DNA of 64,000 nt, taken from NCBI RefSeq assembly GCF_016597815.1, contig NZ_VCHA01000001.1:310001-374000 (forward strand). The letters run 5' to 3'. This DNA is from Marinobacter sp. DY40_1A1 (GTDB taxonomy: Bacteria; Pseudomonadota; Gammaproteobacteria; Pseudomonadales; Oleiphilaceae). The translations under genes were made by a program, and so were the position numbers. Each line of letters opens with the position of its first letter. Position 1 is the stretch's first letter. This document shows positions 34,116 through 42,335 of the stretch, piece after piece. Below the pieces are notes generated by a model. It was not told the origin of the DNA, did no database searches, and saw nothing but the letters and a program-made list of their open reading frames with translations.

Positions 34116-35096
34116 ATGAAAGCAATTCTCTGTAAAGAATATGGCCCAGCGGATACCTTGGTTATTGAAGATGTTCCCAGCCCGGAAGCCAAAGGCCGTG
34201 GTGTTAAGGTTCGAGTGCAAGCGGCGGGGCTCAATTTTCCTGACACGCTTATTATCGAGGGCAAATACCAGCTCAAGCCCACCATGCCGTTTTCCCCGGG
34301 CGGAGAGTTGTCGGGTGAAGTGATTGCGGTGGGAGATAAGGTAACCCGCTTCAAGGTTGGTGACAGGGTTGCTGGCCTCACGGGCTATGGTGCTTTTGCT
34401 GAAGAAGTTATTGTGCCTGAGCATAACTTGTTGCCAATCCCGGAAGGTATGAGCGACGAGAAAGCCGCTGGCTTCACCATGGTGTATGGCACGTCTTATT
34501 ACGCTCTCAAACAGCGCGCAAACATCCAGCCAGGCGAAACCCTTCTGGTTCTGGGTGCCAGCGGAGGCGTAGGCCTGGCCACTGTGGAATTGGGTAAGGC
34601 GATGGGTGCACGTGTGATTGCGGCTGCCAGTTCAGCGGAGAAGCTGGAAGTGGCTAAGGCGGCGGGTGCGGATGAGTTGATCAACTACACCGAAGAGTCT
34701 CTGAAAGACGCTGTAAAGCGTCTGACCAGCAGCAAGGGCGTGGATGTGATCTACGATCCGGTTGGTGGTGATTTCACCGAGCAGGCTCTGAGAGCCATGG
34801 CCTGGAACGGTCGCCACCTGATCATCGGCTTCGCTGCCGGCGATATTCCCAAAATCCCTGCGAATCTGACGCTGTTGAAGGGTTGTTCGGTTGTTGGGGT
34901 GTTCTGGGGCAGCTTTACCCAGCGCGAGCCGGAGGCGAGTGCCCAGAACATGATGGAGTTGATGAAGCTCTATGCTGAAGGCAAAATCGATCCAAAGATC
35001 AGTGAAGTCTTCGAGTTTGAGGATTATGCCAAGGCATTGGGTGCTCTGTCTGAGCGGCGGGCTACCGGGAAGGTAGTGCTTAAGGTTGGCTCTTGA
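34116..35096 (+). CDS. NADPH:quinone oxidoreductase family protein (MDR superfamily)
   Basis: A 326-residue zinc-free medium-chain dehydrogenase of the quinone oxidoreductase group. The N terminus MKAILCKEYGPADTLVIED and VQAAGLNFPDTLIIEGKYQ are typical; the NADPH-binding motif is VLGASGGVGLATVELGKAMG. No zinc-ligand cysteines are present. The start at 34116 has AAGGAG six bases upstream and replaces a longer frame from 34044. Such enzymes reduce quinones or enoyl groups. It faces the end of the atu operon, with repeat copy C between, so any link to terpene catabolism is only by proximity. Confidence 0.93.
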   Translation: MKAILCKEYGPADTLVIEDVPSPEAKGRGVKVRVQAAGLNFPDTLIIEGKYQLKPTMPFSPGGELSGEVIAVGDKVTRFKVGDRVAGLTGYGAFAEEVIVPEHNLLPIPEGMSDEKAAGFTMVYGTSYYALKQRANIQPGETLLVLGASGGVGLATVELGKAMGARVIAAASSAEKLEVAKAAGADELINYTEESLKDAVKRLTSSKGVDVIYDPVGGDFTEQALRAMAWNGRHLIIGFAAGDIPKIPANLTLLKGCSVVGVFWGSFTQREPEASAQNMMELMKLYAEGKIDPKISEVFEFEDYAKALGALSERRATGKVVLKVGS

Positions 35097-35135
35097 GTTG
35101 CCTGGGCGCTAAGGACTATTGCACCAAACTCTGAA

Positions 35136-35245
35136 AGCCATGCAGGACGGGTCTTCCCAAAAATGTAGAGGGCCAAGGACGGCCCGAAACAAGTGCACAC
35201 GGATGTGCTCGTAGCGGATTTTGGGAAGACCCGTCCTGCATGGCT
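35136..35245 (+). repeat. three-hairpin intergenic element, copy C
   Basis: Perfect 27-nt arms (35136-35162 and 35219-35245) enclose a core (35164-35217) with GGGCCAAGGACGGCCC and then GCACACGGATGTGC. The 54-nt core matches that of copy D (reversed at 39976) at 50 positions, yet the arms of the two are unrelated. It lies between the convergent quinone oxidoreductase and atuH genes. Confidence 0.82.
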
Positions 35246-35293
35246 AACCCCGATCTAAAAGGCTAGGGCCGTAACCAGCAGGCCACAAAACGG

Positions 35294-37117
35294 TCAGAAA
35301 CTAAACTGCCCACCATCAATATCCGCTACCAGTTCGGGAGTCAGCAGCGTGTAGCGCTCAGTTTTAGGAAGCCACGCATAAATCGCTTCATCTGAACGGT
35401 TCAGCGCATAGCCGGCCTTTTGAATATCCACTTTGCGGTACTTGAAGGTGCCCGTTTTCTCGATAGCATCAGTCACCCGCACGAATACCGGAACCGCATA
35501 AGCAGGCAGGTTTGCTCGCATATAGTCCAGCAACTTGTTGATATCGAAGCTGGACTTGTCCGGAACCAGAGTCACCATGCCGGCCTTGCCGTTGGTTTTC
35601 GGGATTTCCACACCATAGACAATGGCTTCTTCCACCATGCCAGAGCCATCGATGATGTTTTCCACCTCGTTGGTCGAAACGTTCTCGCCTTTCCAGCGGA
35701 AGGTGTCTCCCATTCGATCCACAAATTGTAGATGCCCACAACCAATCGACTTCAGAACATCACCCGTGTTGAACCAGGAATCGCCTTTTTTGAATGCATC
35801 CCGAATAAGGGATTTTTCGGTGGCTTCTTTCTGGGTGTAGCCTTCAAACGTCCATTTCTTTGTATTCTCACCGATAAGCAGGCCTGGTTGGCCTTTTTCG
35901 GCTTCTTCCAGTGTTCCCTTCTCGTTGCGAATCGGGTCGCGGGTGCCATCGTGGAATTTCACCAGTTTGTACGGCGCAGTAGACAGGCCGACGGTGTTAT
36001 CCAGATTGAAGAAGTTACTGAAGCCGATGTTGCCTTCACTGGAGGCGTAGAGTTCCGACACGGTTTCAATGCCAAAACGGTCTTTGAACTCATTCCATAT
36101 GGAAGGCCGTAAACCATTGCCCAGCATTTTGGTCAGGCGGTGGTTGCGATCCTGATCACTTGGCGGGTGATTCAGCAAGTAGCGGCAGAGTTCGCCAATG
36201 TAGCCGAAGGCTGTAGCATCATAGCGGCGCACGTCGTCCCAGAAGGCGCTGGCTGAAAACTTGCGGCGCAGGGCGAAGGCGGAGCCGCCTGCCAGGGCGG
36301 CACTCCAGCACACCACCAGACCAGTACCATGGTACAAGGGCAGGGTGCAGTAGAAGACGTCGTCCGGCGTCATTGAAAGCGCCATCATTCCAAAGCCGCC
36401 GTACGCTTTCACGAACTTGGTGTGCGATCCGGGTGCGGCCTTGGGCAGGCCGGTTGTACCGGAGGTAAACAGGTAAATGGCTGTATCTCCGGTTCTGGGT
36501 GGGTCGCTCAGCTCCGGGTTGTTGCTGTTAAAGGTGCTCACCTGCTGTGCCATGTTGGCGTAGCCAGTGGGCGCATCACCGAAGGCATTGAGGGTATTGG
36601 TGTCAGCAAGGAACAGATGGGGCGCGGGGTGATCAAACTGAACGCCTGCTTTGATGTCATCAAATGCAGGCACCAACTCTTCACCAACCACAATCATTTT
36701 CGGTTTGATCAGATTGATGCTGTGTTCCAGCACCTTTCCTCTTTGGGAGGAGTTCAGCATGGCACAGGCAACGCCAATCTTGGCTGCGCCTGTGACTACT
36801 GCCAGAATTTCCGGGCGATTCTCCAGGAAAACTGCAATTGAATCGCCCTTGCTCAACCCCTGAGCCAGAAAGTAAGCCGCGATGCGGTTGGACCAGGCGT
36901 TGAACTCGCCCCAGGTGGTGCTGCGGTCCTCAAACAACACTGCCGGCCTATCGCGATGCTTTTCGGCATTTTTTTCAACGAGAGTTCCGAGGGTGAGAGG
37001 TTTGCTCGCATCCTTCACTGAGTAGTAGTAATAGCCTTTGGCAATTGCCGGGAGTCGTTTGAAGACTCCCGGCAGGCTGCGCATTAGATCCATCCCAGTA
37101 ATTTTATCTTGGCTCAT
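35294..37117 (-). CDS. atuH: AtuH, fatty/terpenoid acyl-CoA synthetase
   Basis: A 607-residue AMP-forming acyl-CoA synthetase of the very-long-chain/FATP type. The ATP loop YLFTSGTTGLPKAAPGSH, the segment SELYASSEGNIGFSN and WFNTGDVLKSIGCGHLQFVDR are visible, and the C-terminal lysine is in KTGTFKYRKVD. It is the last gene of atuABCDEFGH, 33 bases after atuG. Proposed role: activating citronellate or geranate to the CoA thioester before AtuD acts. Acyl specificity is inferred from the cluster. Confidence 0.9.
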   Translation of the reverse strand: MSQDKITGMDLMRSLPGVFKRLPAIAKGYYYYSVKDASKPLTLGTLVEKNAEKHRDRPAVLFEDRSTTWGEFNAWSNRIAAYFLAQGLSKGDSIAVFLENRPEILAVVTGAAKIGVACAMLNSSQRGKVLEHSINLIKPKMIVVGEELVPAFDDIKAGVQFDHPAPHLFLADTNTLNAFGDAPTGYANMAQQVSTFNSNNPELSDPPRTGDTAIYLFTSGTTGLPKAAPGSHTKFVKAYGGFGMMALSMTPDDVFYCTLPLYHGTGLVVCWSAALAGGSAFALRRKFSASAFWDDVRRYDATAFGYIGELCRYLLNHPPSDQDRNHRLTKMLGNGLRPSIWNEFKDRFGIETVSELYASSEGNIGFSNFFNLDNTVGLSTAPYKLVKFHDGTRDPIRNEKGTLEEAEKGQPGLLIGENTKKWTFEGYTQKEATEKSLIRDAFKKGDSWFNTGDVLKSIGCGHLQFVDRMGDTFRWKGENVSTNEVENIIDGSGMVEEAIVYGVEIPKTNGKAGMVTLVPDKSSFDINKLLDYMRANLPAYAVPVFVRVTDAIEKTGTFKYRKVDIQKAGYALNRSDEAIYAWLPKTERYTLLTPELVADIDGGQFSF

Positions 37118-37150
37118 GGTCTTTCCGTCAGGTGTTATTATAAGTTTGGG

Positions 37151-37978
37151 CTAGTCCAGGTAGAGGTCTGGCAACAACGGCTTGTCGTTGGCCTCATAAC
37201 GGTAGCCTTCAAAATCGGTTACGCCGTCCTGGCGCAGCACGTCTTCGTCGATCAGGTTTTGCCCTGTCATCTCTTCAATAGAGTGATTCAGGATGCTAAC
37301 CGCAGCATCTGCCATGATCTCGGGAGTCCGGCCTTGGGCCATCATTTGCGCTCCGCCCGCTTCATGCTCAATGGCCGCGGTCGAGATAAGCGTTTTCGGC
37401 CAAAGCGTGTTAACGGCTATACCGTAGCGTTTGAATTCCTGAGCCATACCGATGCTGATCATGGTCATGGCATATTTTGTAGAGGTGTATGGCCCAAACT
37501 GAGCAAACCACTTTGGGTCAAGGTTCAGCGGCGGTGACATGCTAAGAATGTGGGCACGCCTGGATTTTTTTAGCCAGGGTAGAGCGGCCTGACTGCATGC
37601 AAGCACAGCACGGGCATTCACTTGGTGCAAGAGATCGAAGCGGCTTACCTTCAGGTTTTCTACACCAGTCAGGCGAATGGCGCCGGCGTTGTTGATCAGG
37701 GCGTCAATGCCGCCAAAGTGTTCAGCAGCTTCATCTATACGCTGCTTGATCTGATCTTCATCGCGTACGTCGAGTACCAACGGCAGTGCCTGGCCACCGG
37801 CTGCACGAACTTCTTCGGCTACGGTGTGGATGGTGCCTGGTAGCTTGGGATGAGGTGTGTCTGACTTTGCAGCAATAACAACGTTCGCGCCCTGGCGTGC
37901 ACAGGCAAGGGCGATGGCACGGCCGATGCCCCGGCTGGCGCCGGTAATAAATACGGTTTGGTTTTTCAATGTGTTCAC
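37151..37978 (-). CDS. atuG: AtuG, short-chain dehydrogenase (GTG start)
   Basis: A 275-residue SDR. The cofactor motif TGASRGIG (13-20), the NNAGAI motif and the catalytic YTSTK with an upstream Ser (LSMSPPLN) are present; the long insert before the Tyr resembles the HSDL2 subgroup. It starts at GTG 37978, overlapping the atuF stop (GTGA). Its suggested job in the Atu pathway is oxidation of an alcohol or hydroxyacyl intermediate derived from citronellol or geraniol; the exact step is not settled even in Pseudomonas. Confidence 0.88.
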   Translation of the reverse strand: MNTLKNQTVFITGASRGIGRAIALACARQGANVVIAAKSDTPHPKLPGTIHTVAEEVRAAGGQALPLVLDVRDEDQIKQRIDEAAEHFGGIDALINNAGAIRLTGVENLKVSRFDLLHQVNARAVLACSQAALPWLKKSRRAHILSMSPPLNLDPKWFAQFGPYTSTKYAMTMISIGMAQEFKRYGIAVNTLWPKTLISTAAIEHEAGGAQMMAQGRTPEIMADAAVSILNHSIEEMTGQNLIDEDVLRQDGVTDFEGYRYEANDKPLLPDLYLD

Positions 37979-39945
37979 TGTTTGCTCTCCTGTTCGGATG
38001 CTTCGCCGGTGGTCACTTCCACCAACAATTGATTACGCTTAACCTGATCACCTTTGGTGGTCAGCACCTGAGCAACGACACCGTCACAATCGGCTTTGAC
38101 CGGGTGTTCCATCTTCATGGCTTCCAATATAACCAGGGTGTCGCCCTGACTAACGGCTTGGCCAGGCTCTACCAGGACGTCGATAATGGCACCGTCCATT
38201 GAGGCCTGAATGCGCCCACTACCGGCACCATTCGCACCTGCCGCAGGCTGGTGAGTGAGATCAGTGACCGACCACGACTCTCCGAACGCCTGCAAATATA
38301 GGGAATCCCCGTCGCGGTGATATTGGCAACGCTGACGAATGCCGTTGTCGATAATGCATAAGATGCCATTTTTCATGCTGGTAACGACTAGCTCATGTCT
38401 TTGGTCGCCCAGGCGGCAGGACAGGTTGTTACCGCTACTCTGCACCAGCAGTTCTAGCGCTTCGTCACCGACGGCCAACTTCATTGGTGTGTTAGTGGCG
38501 GGTGCGTTGCTCCAGGCTTTGGCTCCGGATACATCGTGCGCCAATACGCAAGCTGCAATGGCAAGCTGGCGGATGTTCAGCTTCACTGGCTGCAGTGAGG
38601 GATCGTTACTGAATGCCCGCTGCAGGAATGCCGTAGTTGCTTCACCAGCACCAAAGGTGCTGTCAGCAATGATGCGGCCGAGGAAATACCGGTTGGTGGT
38701 GACGCCAAATACGGTTGTATCTTCCAGGGCGCGAATCAGGCGGCGGCGTGCTTCGTCGCGGTTTTCACCCCAGGCGATGACTTTTGCCAGCATGGGGTCG
38801 TAGTGCGGCGTAACTTCATCGCCGGAGCGCACGCCTGTGTCATACCGCAGGCCTTCGCCTTCTGCAGGCTGAAAAACATGCAGGGGGCCCGTCTGCGGCG
38901 TGAAACCGTTGGATGGGTCTTCCGCGTACAGCCTGACTTCGATGGCGTGGCCGTTCAATTTGATGTCATTCTGAGCCAGCGGCAAGGGCAGGCCTTCGGC
39001 AACGGTAAGCTGCCAGGCGACCAGATCCTGCCCGGTGATCAGTTCTGTAACCGGGTGCTCTACCTGCAGGCGGGTGTTCATTTCCAGGAAGTAGAAGTTA
39101 CGGTCTTTATCGACGAGGAATTCGACGGTGCCTGCGCCTTCGTAATTACAGGCCAGCGCCGCTTTAACGGCAGCTTCGCCCATGGCGGCCCGGAGTTCCG
39201 GGGTCACGAAGGGGGAGGGTGCTTCTTCAACGACTTTCTGGTGGCGACGCTGTACGGAGCAGTCCCGCTCGCCGAGGTATACGGCATTGCCGTGCTGGTC
39301 GGCGAACACCTGAATTTCTACGTGGCGGGGTTCGATTACTGCTCTTTCGAGTATGAGTTCGTCATCGCCGAAGGCTTGCTTGGATTCGGAACGTGCCCGT
39401 TTGATGTTGTCGGCCAGTTCGGATTCGCTGTGCACCAGGCGCATGCCTCGGCCACCGCCGCCGGCAGAGGCTTTAATCATCAGCGGATAGCCGATGTCGG
39501 CTGCGGCAGCAATGAGTTCGTCGTCGCTGGCGTTGTCGCCTTCATATCCTGGAACAACCGGCACGCCGGCTTTTTGCATGGCGATTTTAGAGCGTCGCTT
39601 GCTGCCCATGAGTTCGATGGCGGCCGCCGGGGGGCCTACGAATACGATGCCAGCTTCTTTACAGGCTTCTGAAAAGCCTGAGTTCTCGGAGAGAAAACCG
39701 TAACCCGGGTGGATGCAGTCGGCGCCTGTTTTGCGGGCGGCATCGAGTATGGCGTCGGCGTTCAGGTAAGACGCGGATACTTGGGCCGGCCCTATGCAAA
39801 CGGCTTCGTCTGCCAGTTCGGTGTGCATGGCATTGGCGTCAGCCTCGGAGTATACGGCGACGGTGCGGTATCCGAGGGCTTTGGCGGTGCGAATAACGCG
39901 TACTGCGATTTCGCCCCGGTTGGCTATCAGTAACTTTTTTAGCAT
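37975..39945 (-). CDS. atuF: AtuF, geranyl-CoA carboxylase biotin-containing alpha subunit
   Basis: A 656-residue alpha subunit with biotin carboxylase (1-450: LIANRGEIAVRVIRTAKALG, ATP-grasp KASAGGGGRGMRLV, FLEMNTRLQVEHPVTE) followed by a linker and a biotinyl domain with ILEAMKMEHP, biotin on Lys611. It carboxylates biotin with ATP and bicarbonate and hands CO2 to AtuC, turning geranyl-CoA into isohexenyl-glutaconyl-CoA. The close homologue LiuD serves methylcrotonyl-CoA, but the neighbouring atuA, atuB and atuH genes argue for AtuF. Repeat copy D lies between it and atuE. Confidence 0.94.
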   Translation of the reverse strand: MLKKLLIANRGEIAVRVIRTAKALGYRTVAVYSEADANAMHTELADEAVCIGPAQVSASYLNADAILDAARKTGADCIHPGYGFLSENSGFSEACKEAGIVFVGPPAAAIELMGSKRRSKIAMQKAGVPVVPGYEGDNASDDELIAAAADIGYPLMIKASAGGGGRGMRLVHSESELADNIKRARSESKQAFGDDELILERAVIEPRHVEIQVFADQHGNAVYLGERDCSVQRRHQKVVEEAPSPFVTPELRAAMGEAAVKAALACNYEGAGTVEFLVDKDRNFYFLEMNTRLQVEHPVTELITGQDLVAWQLTVAEGLPLPLAQNDIKLNGHAIEVRLYAEDPSNGFTPQTGPLHVFQPAEGEGLRYDTGVRSGDEVTPHYDPMLAKVIAWGENRDEARRRLIRALEDTTVFGVTTNRYFLGRIIADSTFGAGEATTAFLQRAFSNDPSLQPVKLNIRQLAIAACVLAHDVSGAKAWSNAPATNTPMKLAVGDEALELLVQSSGNNLSCRLGDQRHELVVTSMKNGILCIIDNGIRQRCQYHRDGDSLYLQAFGESWSVTDLTHQPAAGANGAGSGRIQASMDGAIIDVLVEPGQAVSQGDTLVILEAMKMEHPVKADCDGVVAQVLTTKGDQVKRNQLLVEVTTGEASEQESKQ

Positions 39946-39975
39946 TGTGCTGGTCTCTTGATTTCGTGCCAGTTC

Positions 39976-40089
39976 GCGCTTGGGTGCGGGGGAGTTTTCA
40001 GAAAACCGCTACGAGCACATCCATGTGCGCTTGTTTCGGGCCATCCATGGCCCTCTACATTTTCTGAAAACTCCCCCGCACCCAAGCGC
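39976..40089 (-). repeat. three-hairpin intergenic element, copy D (inside the atu operon)
   Basis: Perfect 30-nt arms (39976-40005 and 40060-40089) enclose a 54-nt core. Read on the minus strand, the core has GGGCCATGGATGGCCC and GCACATGGATGTGC. It fills nearly the whole gap between atuE and atuF, and its core is oriented along atu transcription, opposite to the other four copies. Confidence 0.82.
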
Positions 40090-40096
40090 TCCCTCA

Positions 40097-40918
40097 TCAT
40101 TCGGTCGTGTCTGCCCAAGCTGGTGGACGCTTCTGCATGAATGCCATAGTGCCTTCGTTGCCTTCACCGCCTCTAACGGCTGCGGCGAACATTTCGGCCG
40201 CGCTGTCGAGTAACCCGCTCATGGATTCGTGCCCAACCCGGTGAAGCAGGGCTTTGGTTTGAGCTGTAGCGTTTGGCGCACAGTTGCGAACGCGCTCAAT
40301 AGCGTGAGCCAGCATGTCTTCCAGCTCGACGTCTGATGATGCGACCTGGTGAACAATGCCCAGTGCGCAGGCTTCTTCAGCGCCGATTCTCAAGCCGAGT
40401 AGGGAAAGTCGGCGAGCCTGGGTAAGGCCGATTCTTTCTACTACAAACGGGGCAATTTGCGCCGGGAGGATGCCGAGGGAGGTTTCCGGCATGCCGAATT
40501 TGGCTGTGGGTCCTGCAATAGCAACGTCGGATACACAGGCCAGACCAAATCCGCCGCCCATTACCGCACCTTCGGTGATGGCGATGACGACTTTGGAGGA
40601 TTCGTTCACTTGCTGAATCATCGCCCCAAAGGCGCGGTTCAGAACATAGAAGGGATCAGCCTCGCCTTCGCCGGTTTTCTGGCTGCGGGCACCGGCCAGG
40701 TCTTTGATGTCACCGCCAGCGCAGAAGTGGCCGCCGGAACCGCGGATGACCACGGCGCGGATGCTGGAATCAGATTCTACTTCGGTAAAGATTGTGGACA
40801 GCTCTGCCACCATTTGCAGGCTCATGGCATTCCGGGAGTCTGGTCGGTTGATGGTGACGTGCAGGGCTGGCCCCTGTTTTTCCAGAAGTAGTGTTTCGCA
40901 ATGAGGCAAGGTTTCCAT
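40097..40918 (-). CDS. atuE: AtuE, isohexenyl-glutaconyl-CoA hydratase
   Basis: A 273-residue crotonase-family enzyme. NRPDSRNAMSLQMV, the oxyanion segment GHFCAGGDIKDLAG, GAVMGGGFGLACVSDVAIA and FGMPETSLGILPAQIAPFV are visible, the last with the catalytic Glu. It hydrates isohexenyl-glutaconyl-CoA, made by the AtuC/AtuF carboxylase, to the hydroxyacyl-CoA that is then cleaved to acetate and 7-methyl-3-oxo-6-octenoyl-CoA. Specificity is inferred from the cluster; LiuC-type methylglutaconyl-CoA hydratase is the nearest alternative. It is flanked on both sides by palindromic elements (copies D and E). Confidence 0.92.
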   Translation of the reverse strand: METLPHCETLLLEKQGPALHVTINRPDSRNAMSLQMVAELSTIFTEVESDSSIRAVVIRGSGGHFCAGGDIKDLAGARSQKTGEGEADPFYVLNRAFGAMIQQVNESSKVVIAITEGAVMGGGFGLACVSDVAIAGPTAKFGMPETSLGILPAQIAPFVVERIGLTQARRLSLLGLRIGAEEACALGIVHQVASSDVELEDMLAHAIERVRNCAPNATAQTKALLHRVGHESMSGLLDSAAEMFAAAVRGGEGNEGTMAFMQKRPPAWADTTE

Positions 40919-40948
40919 AAAACGACTCCACGAACATTATTTTGGGGC

Positions 40949-41058
40949 CGGTAGCCCGGTTGAACTCTTCAGGACCGTTGAGGGCCAGGGATGGCCCGAT
41001 CGAGCCCTACAGGGACATACCACGGGTGTGTCCTGAAGAGTTCAACCCGGCTGCCGGT
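40949..41058 (+). repeat. three-hairpin intergenic element, copy E (inside the atu operon)
   Basis: Arms 40949-40976 and 41031-41058 pair at 26 of 28 positions. The core has GGGCCAGGGATGGCCC and then CCCTACAGGGACAT, a diverged form in which the second hairpin is not preserved. It fills the gap between atuD and atuE. Confidence 0.72.
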
Positions 41059-41071
41059 CAGGCGCCAGATT

Positions 41072-42232
41072 TCAGCCTTTGCGCTTGCCAGGCAAGGTGC
41101 CCATAAATTTGCAAATGATTCCCAGCATGATTTCATCGGCACCGCCGCCGATAGACACCAGACGAACATCACGGAATGCACGGGATGCCGGGTTGTCCCA
41201 CATGAAGCCGTTGCCCCCCCAGTACTGCAGGCAGCTGTCGGTCACTTCACGGCCCAGGCGGCCGGCCTTCAGCTTGGCCATGGAGGCGAGTTTGGTTACT
41301 TCTTTGCCTTCAATGTGCAGCTCGCAGGCTTTGTACGTCAGGGCGCGCAGGGCCTCTACTTCTGTCTGCAGCTCGGCCAGGCGGAAGTGAATAACCTGGT
41401 TGTCGATCAGTGGCGTTCCGAAGGTTTTGCGCTCGCGGCAGTATTCAATGGTCTGGTCGATGCAGTTTTCCAACGCTTTGATAACGTTGGCGGCGCCCCA
41501 CATGCGTTCTTCCTGGAACTGGAGCATCTGCATCATGAAGCCAGTGCCCTCGGCGCCAATGCGGTTACGCTGGGGAACACGAACATCGTCAAAGAAGATC
41601 TGGGCAGTTTCCGAGGAGCGCATACCCAGCTTGTTCAGGTGCGGGCTCATGGTAATGCCCGGGGAATTCATGGGTACGATGATCAGTGATTTGTTCTTGT
41701 GCGGTTTGTCGTCGCTGGTGTTGGCCAGCAAGCAAATGAAATCCGCCTGGGGGCTGTTGGTGATCCACATTTTGGAGCCGTTGATGATGTAATCATCGCC
41801 GTCTTTCTTGGCTGTGGTTTTCAGGCCAGCCACGTCAGAACCAGCACCTACTTCACTGACGCCAATGCAGCCGATCATGTCGCCGGTAATGGCCGGAGCC
41901 AGAAAGCTGCGCTTCAGTTCGTCTGAGCCAAAGCGGGCGATTGCAGGTGTGCACATGTCGGTCTGCACACCAATTGCCAGAGGTACGCCGCCACAGTTGG
42001 CCATGCCCAGCTCTTCCGCGGCAACCAGGTTGTAGCTGTAATCCAGCCCCATGCCGCCGTATTCCTCAGGCTTCTGAATACCCAGAAGACCAAGGTCACC
42101 CAATTTCTTGAATATTTCCCGAATGGGGAAGTGGCCGGCCTCTTCCCACTCGTCGCAATGTGGGTTGATTTCCTTTTGCACGAAATCGCGGACGGTTTTT
42201 CTCAGAGCTTCGTGTTCGGCTGTAAATTTCAC
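41072..42232 (-). CDS. atuD: AtuD, citronellyl-CoA dehydrogenase
   Basis: A 386-residue acyl-CoA dehydrogenase forming geranyl-CoA from citronellyl-CoA with FAD. IGCIGVSEVGAGSDVAGLKT and MWITNSPQADF are the FAD-binding signatures. At the usual catalytic Glu376 position there is Asp (GGNGFMWDNP), as in isovaleryl-CoA dehydrogenase. The base is then expected to be the glutamate in FQEERMWGAA, on the helix used by isovaleryl- and long-chain enzymes. That pattern suits a 3-methyl-branched substrate such as citronellyl-CoA. It follows atuC by 103 bases. Confidence 0.93.
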   Translation of the reverse strand: MKFTAEHEALRKTVRDFVQKEINPHCDEWEEAGHFPIREIFKKLGDLGLLGIQKPEEYGGMGLDYSYNLVAAEELGMANCGGVPLAIGVQTDMCTPAIARFGSDELKRSFLAPAITGDMIGCIGVSEVGAGSDVAGLKTTAKKDGDDYIINGSKMWITNSPQADFICLLANTSDDKPHKNKSLIIVPMNSPGITMSPHLNKLGMRSSETAQIFFDDVRVPQRNRIGAEGTGFMMQMLQFQEERMWGAANVIKALENCIDQTIEYCRERKTFGTPLIDNQVIHFRLAELQTEVEALRALTYKACELHIEGKEVTKLASMAKLKAGRLGREVTDSCLQYWGGNGFMWDNPASRAFRDVRLVSIGGGADEIMLGIICKFMGTLPGKRKG

Positions 42233-42335
42233 GGTGTTATTCTCCTGCTGTTTTTTGGTTCGTGCTTTCGTTCGTTTGAAGCACGTTTTCTATCTTTTGA
42301 TTACCAGTATGTCGTCAGTCTGGATTAGCGCCCGA

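Noticed and set aside
38803..39672. 289-codon open frame opposite atuF
   Set aside because: It lies wholly antisense to a clear biotin carboxylase and has no recognisable domain or ribosome site; long antisense frames are common in GC-rich genes.
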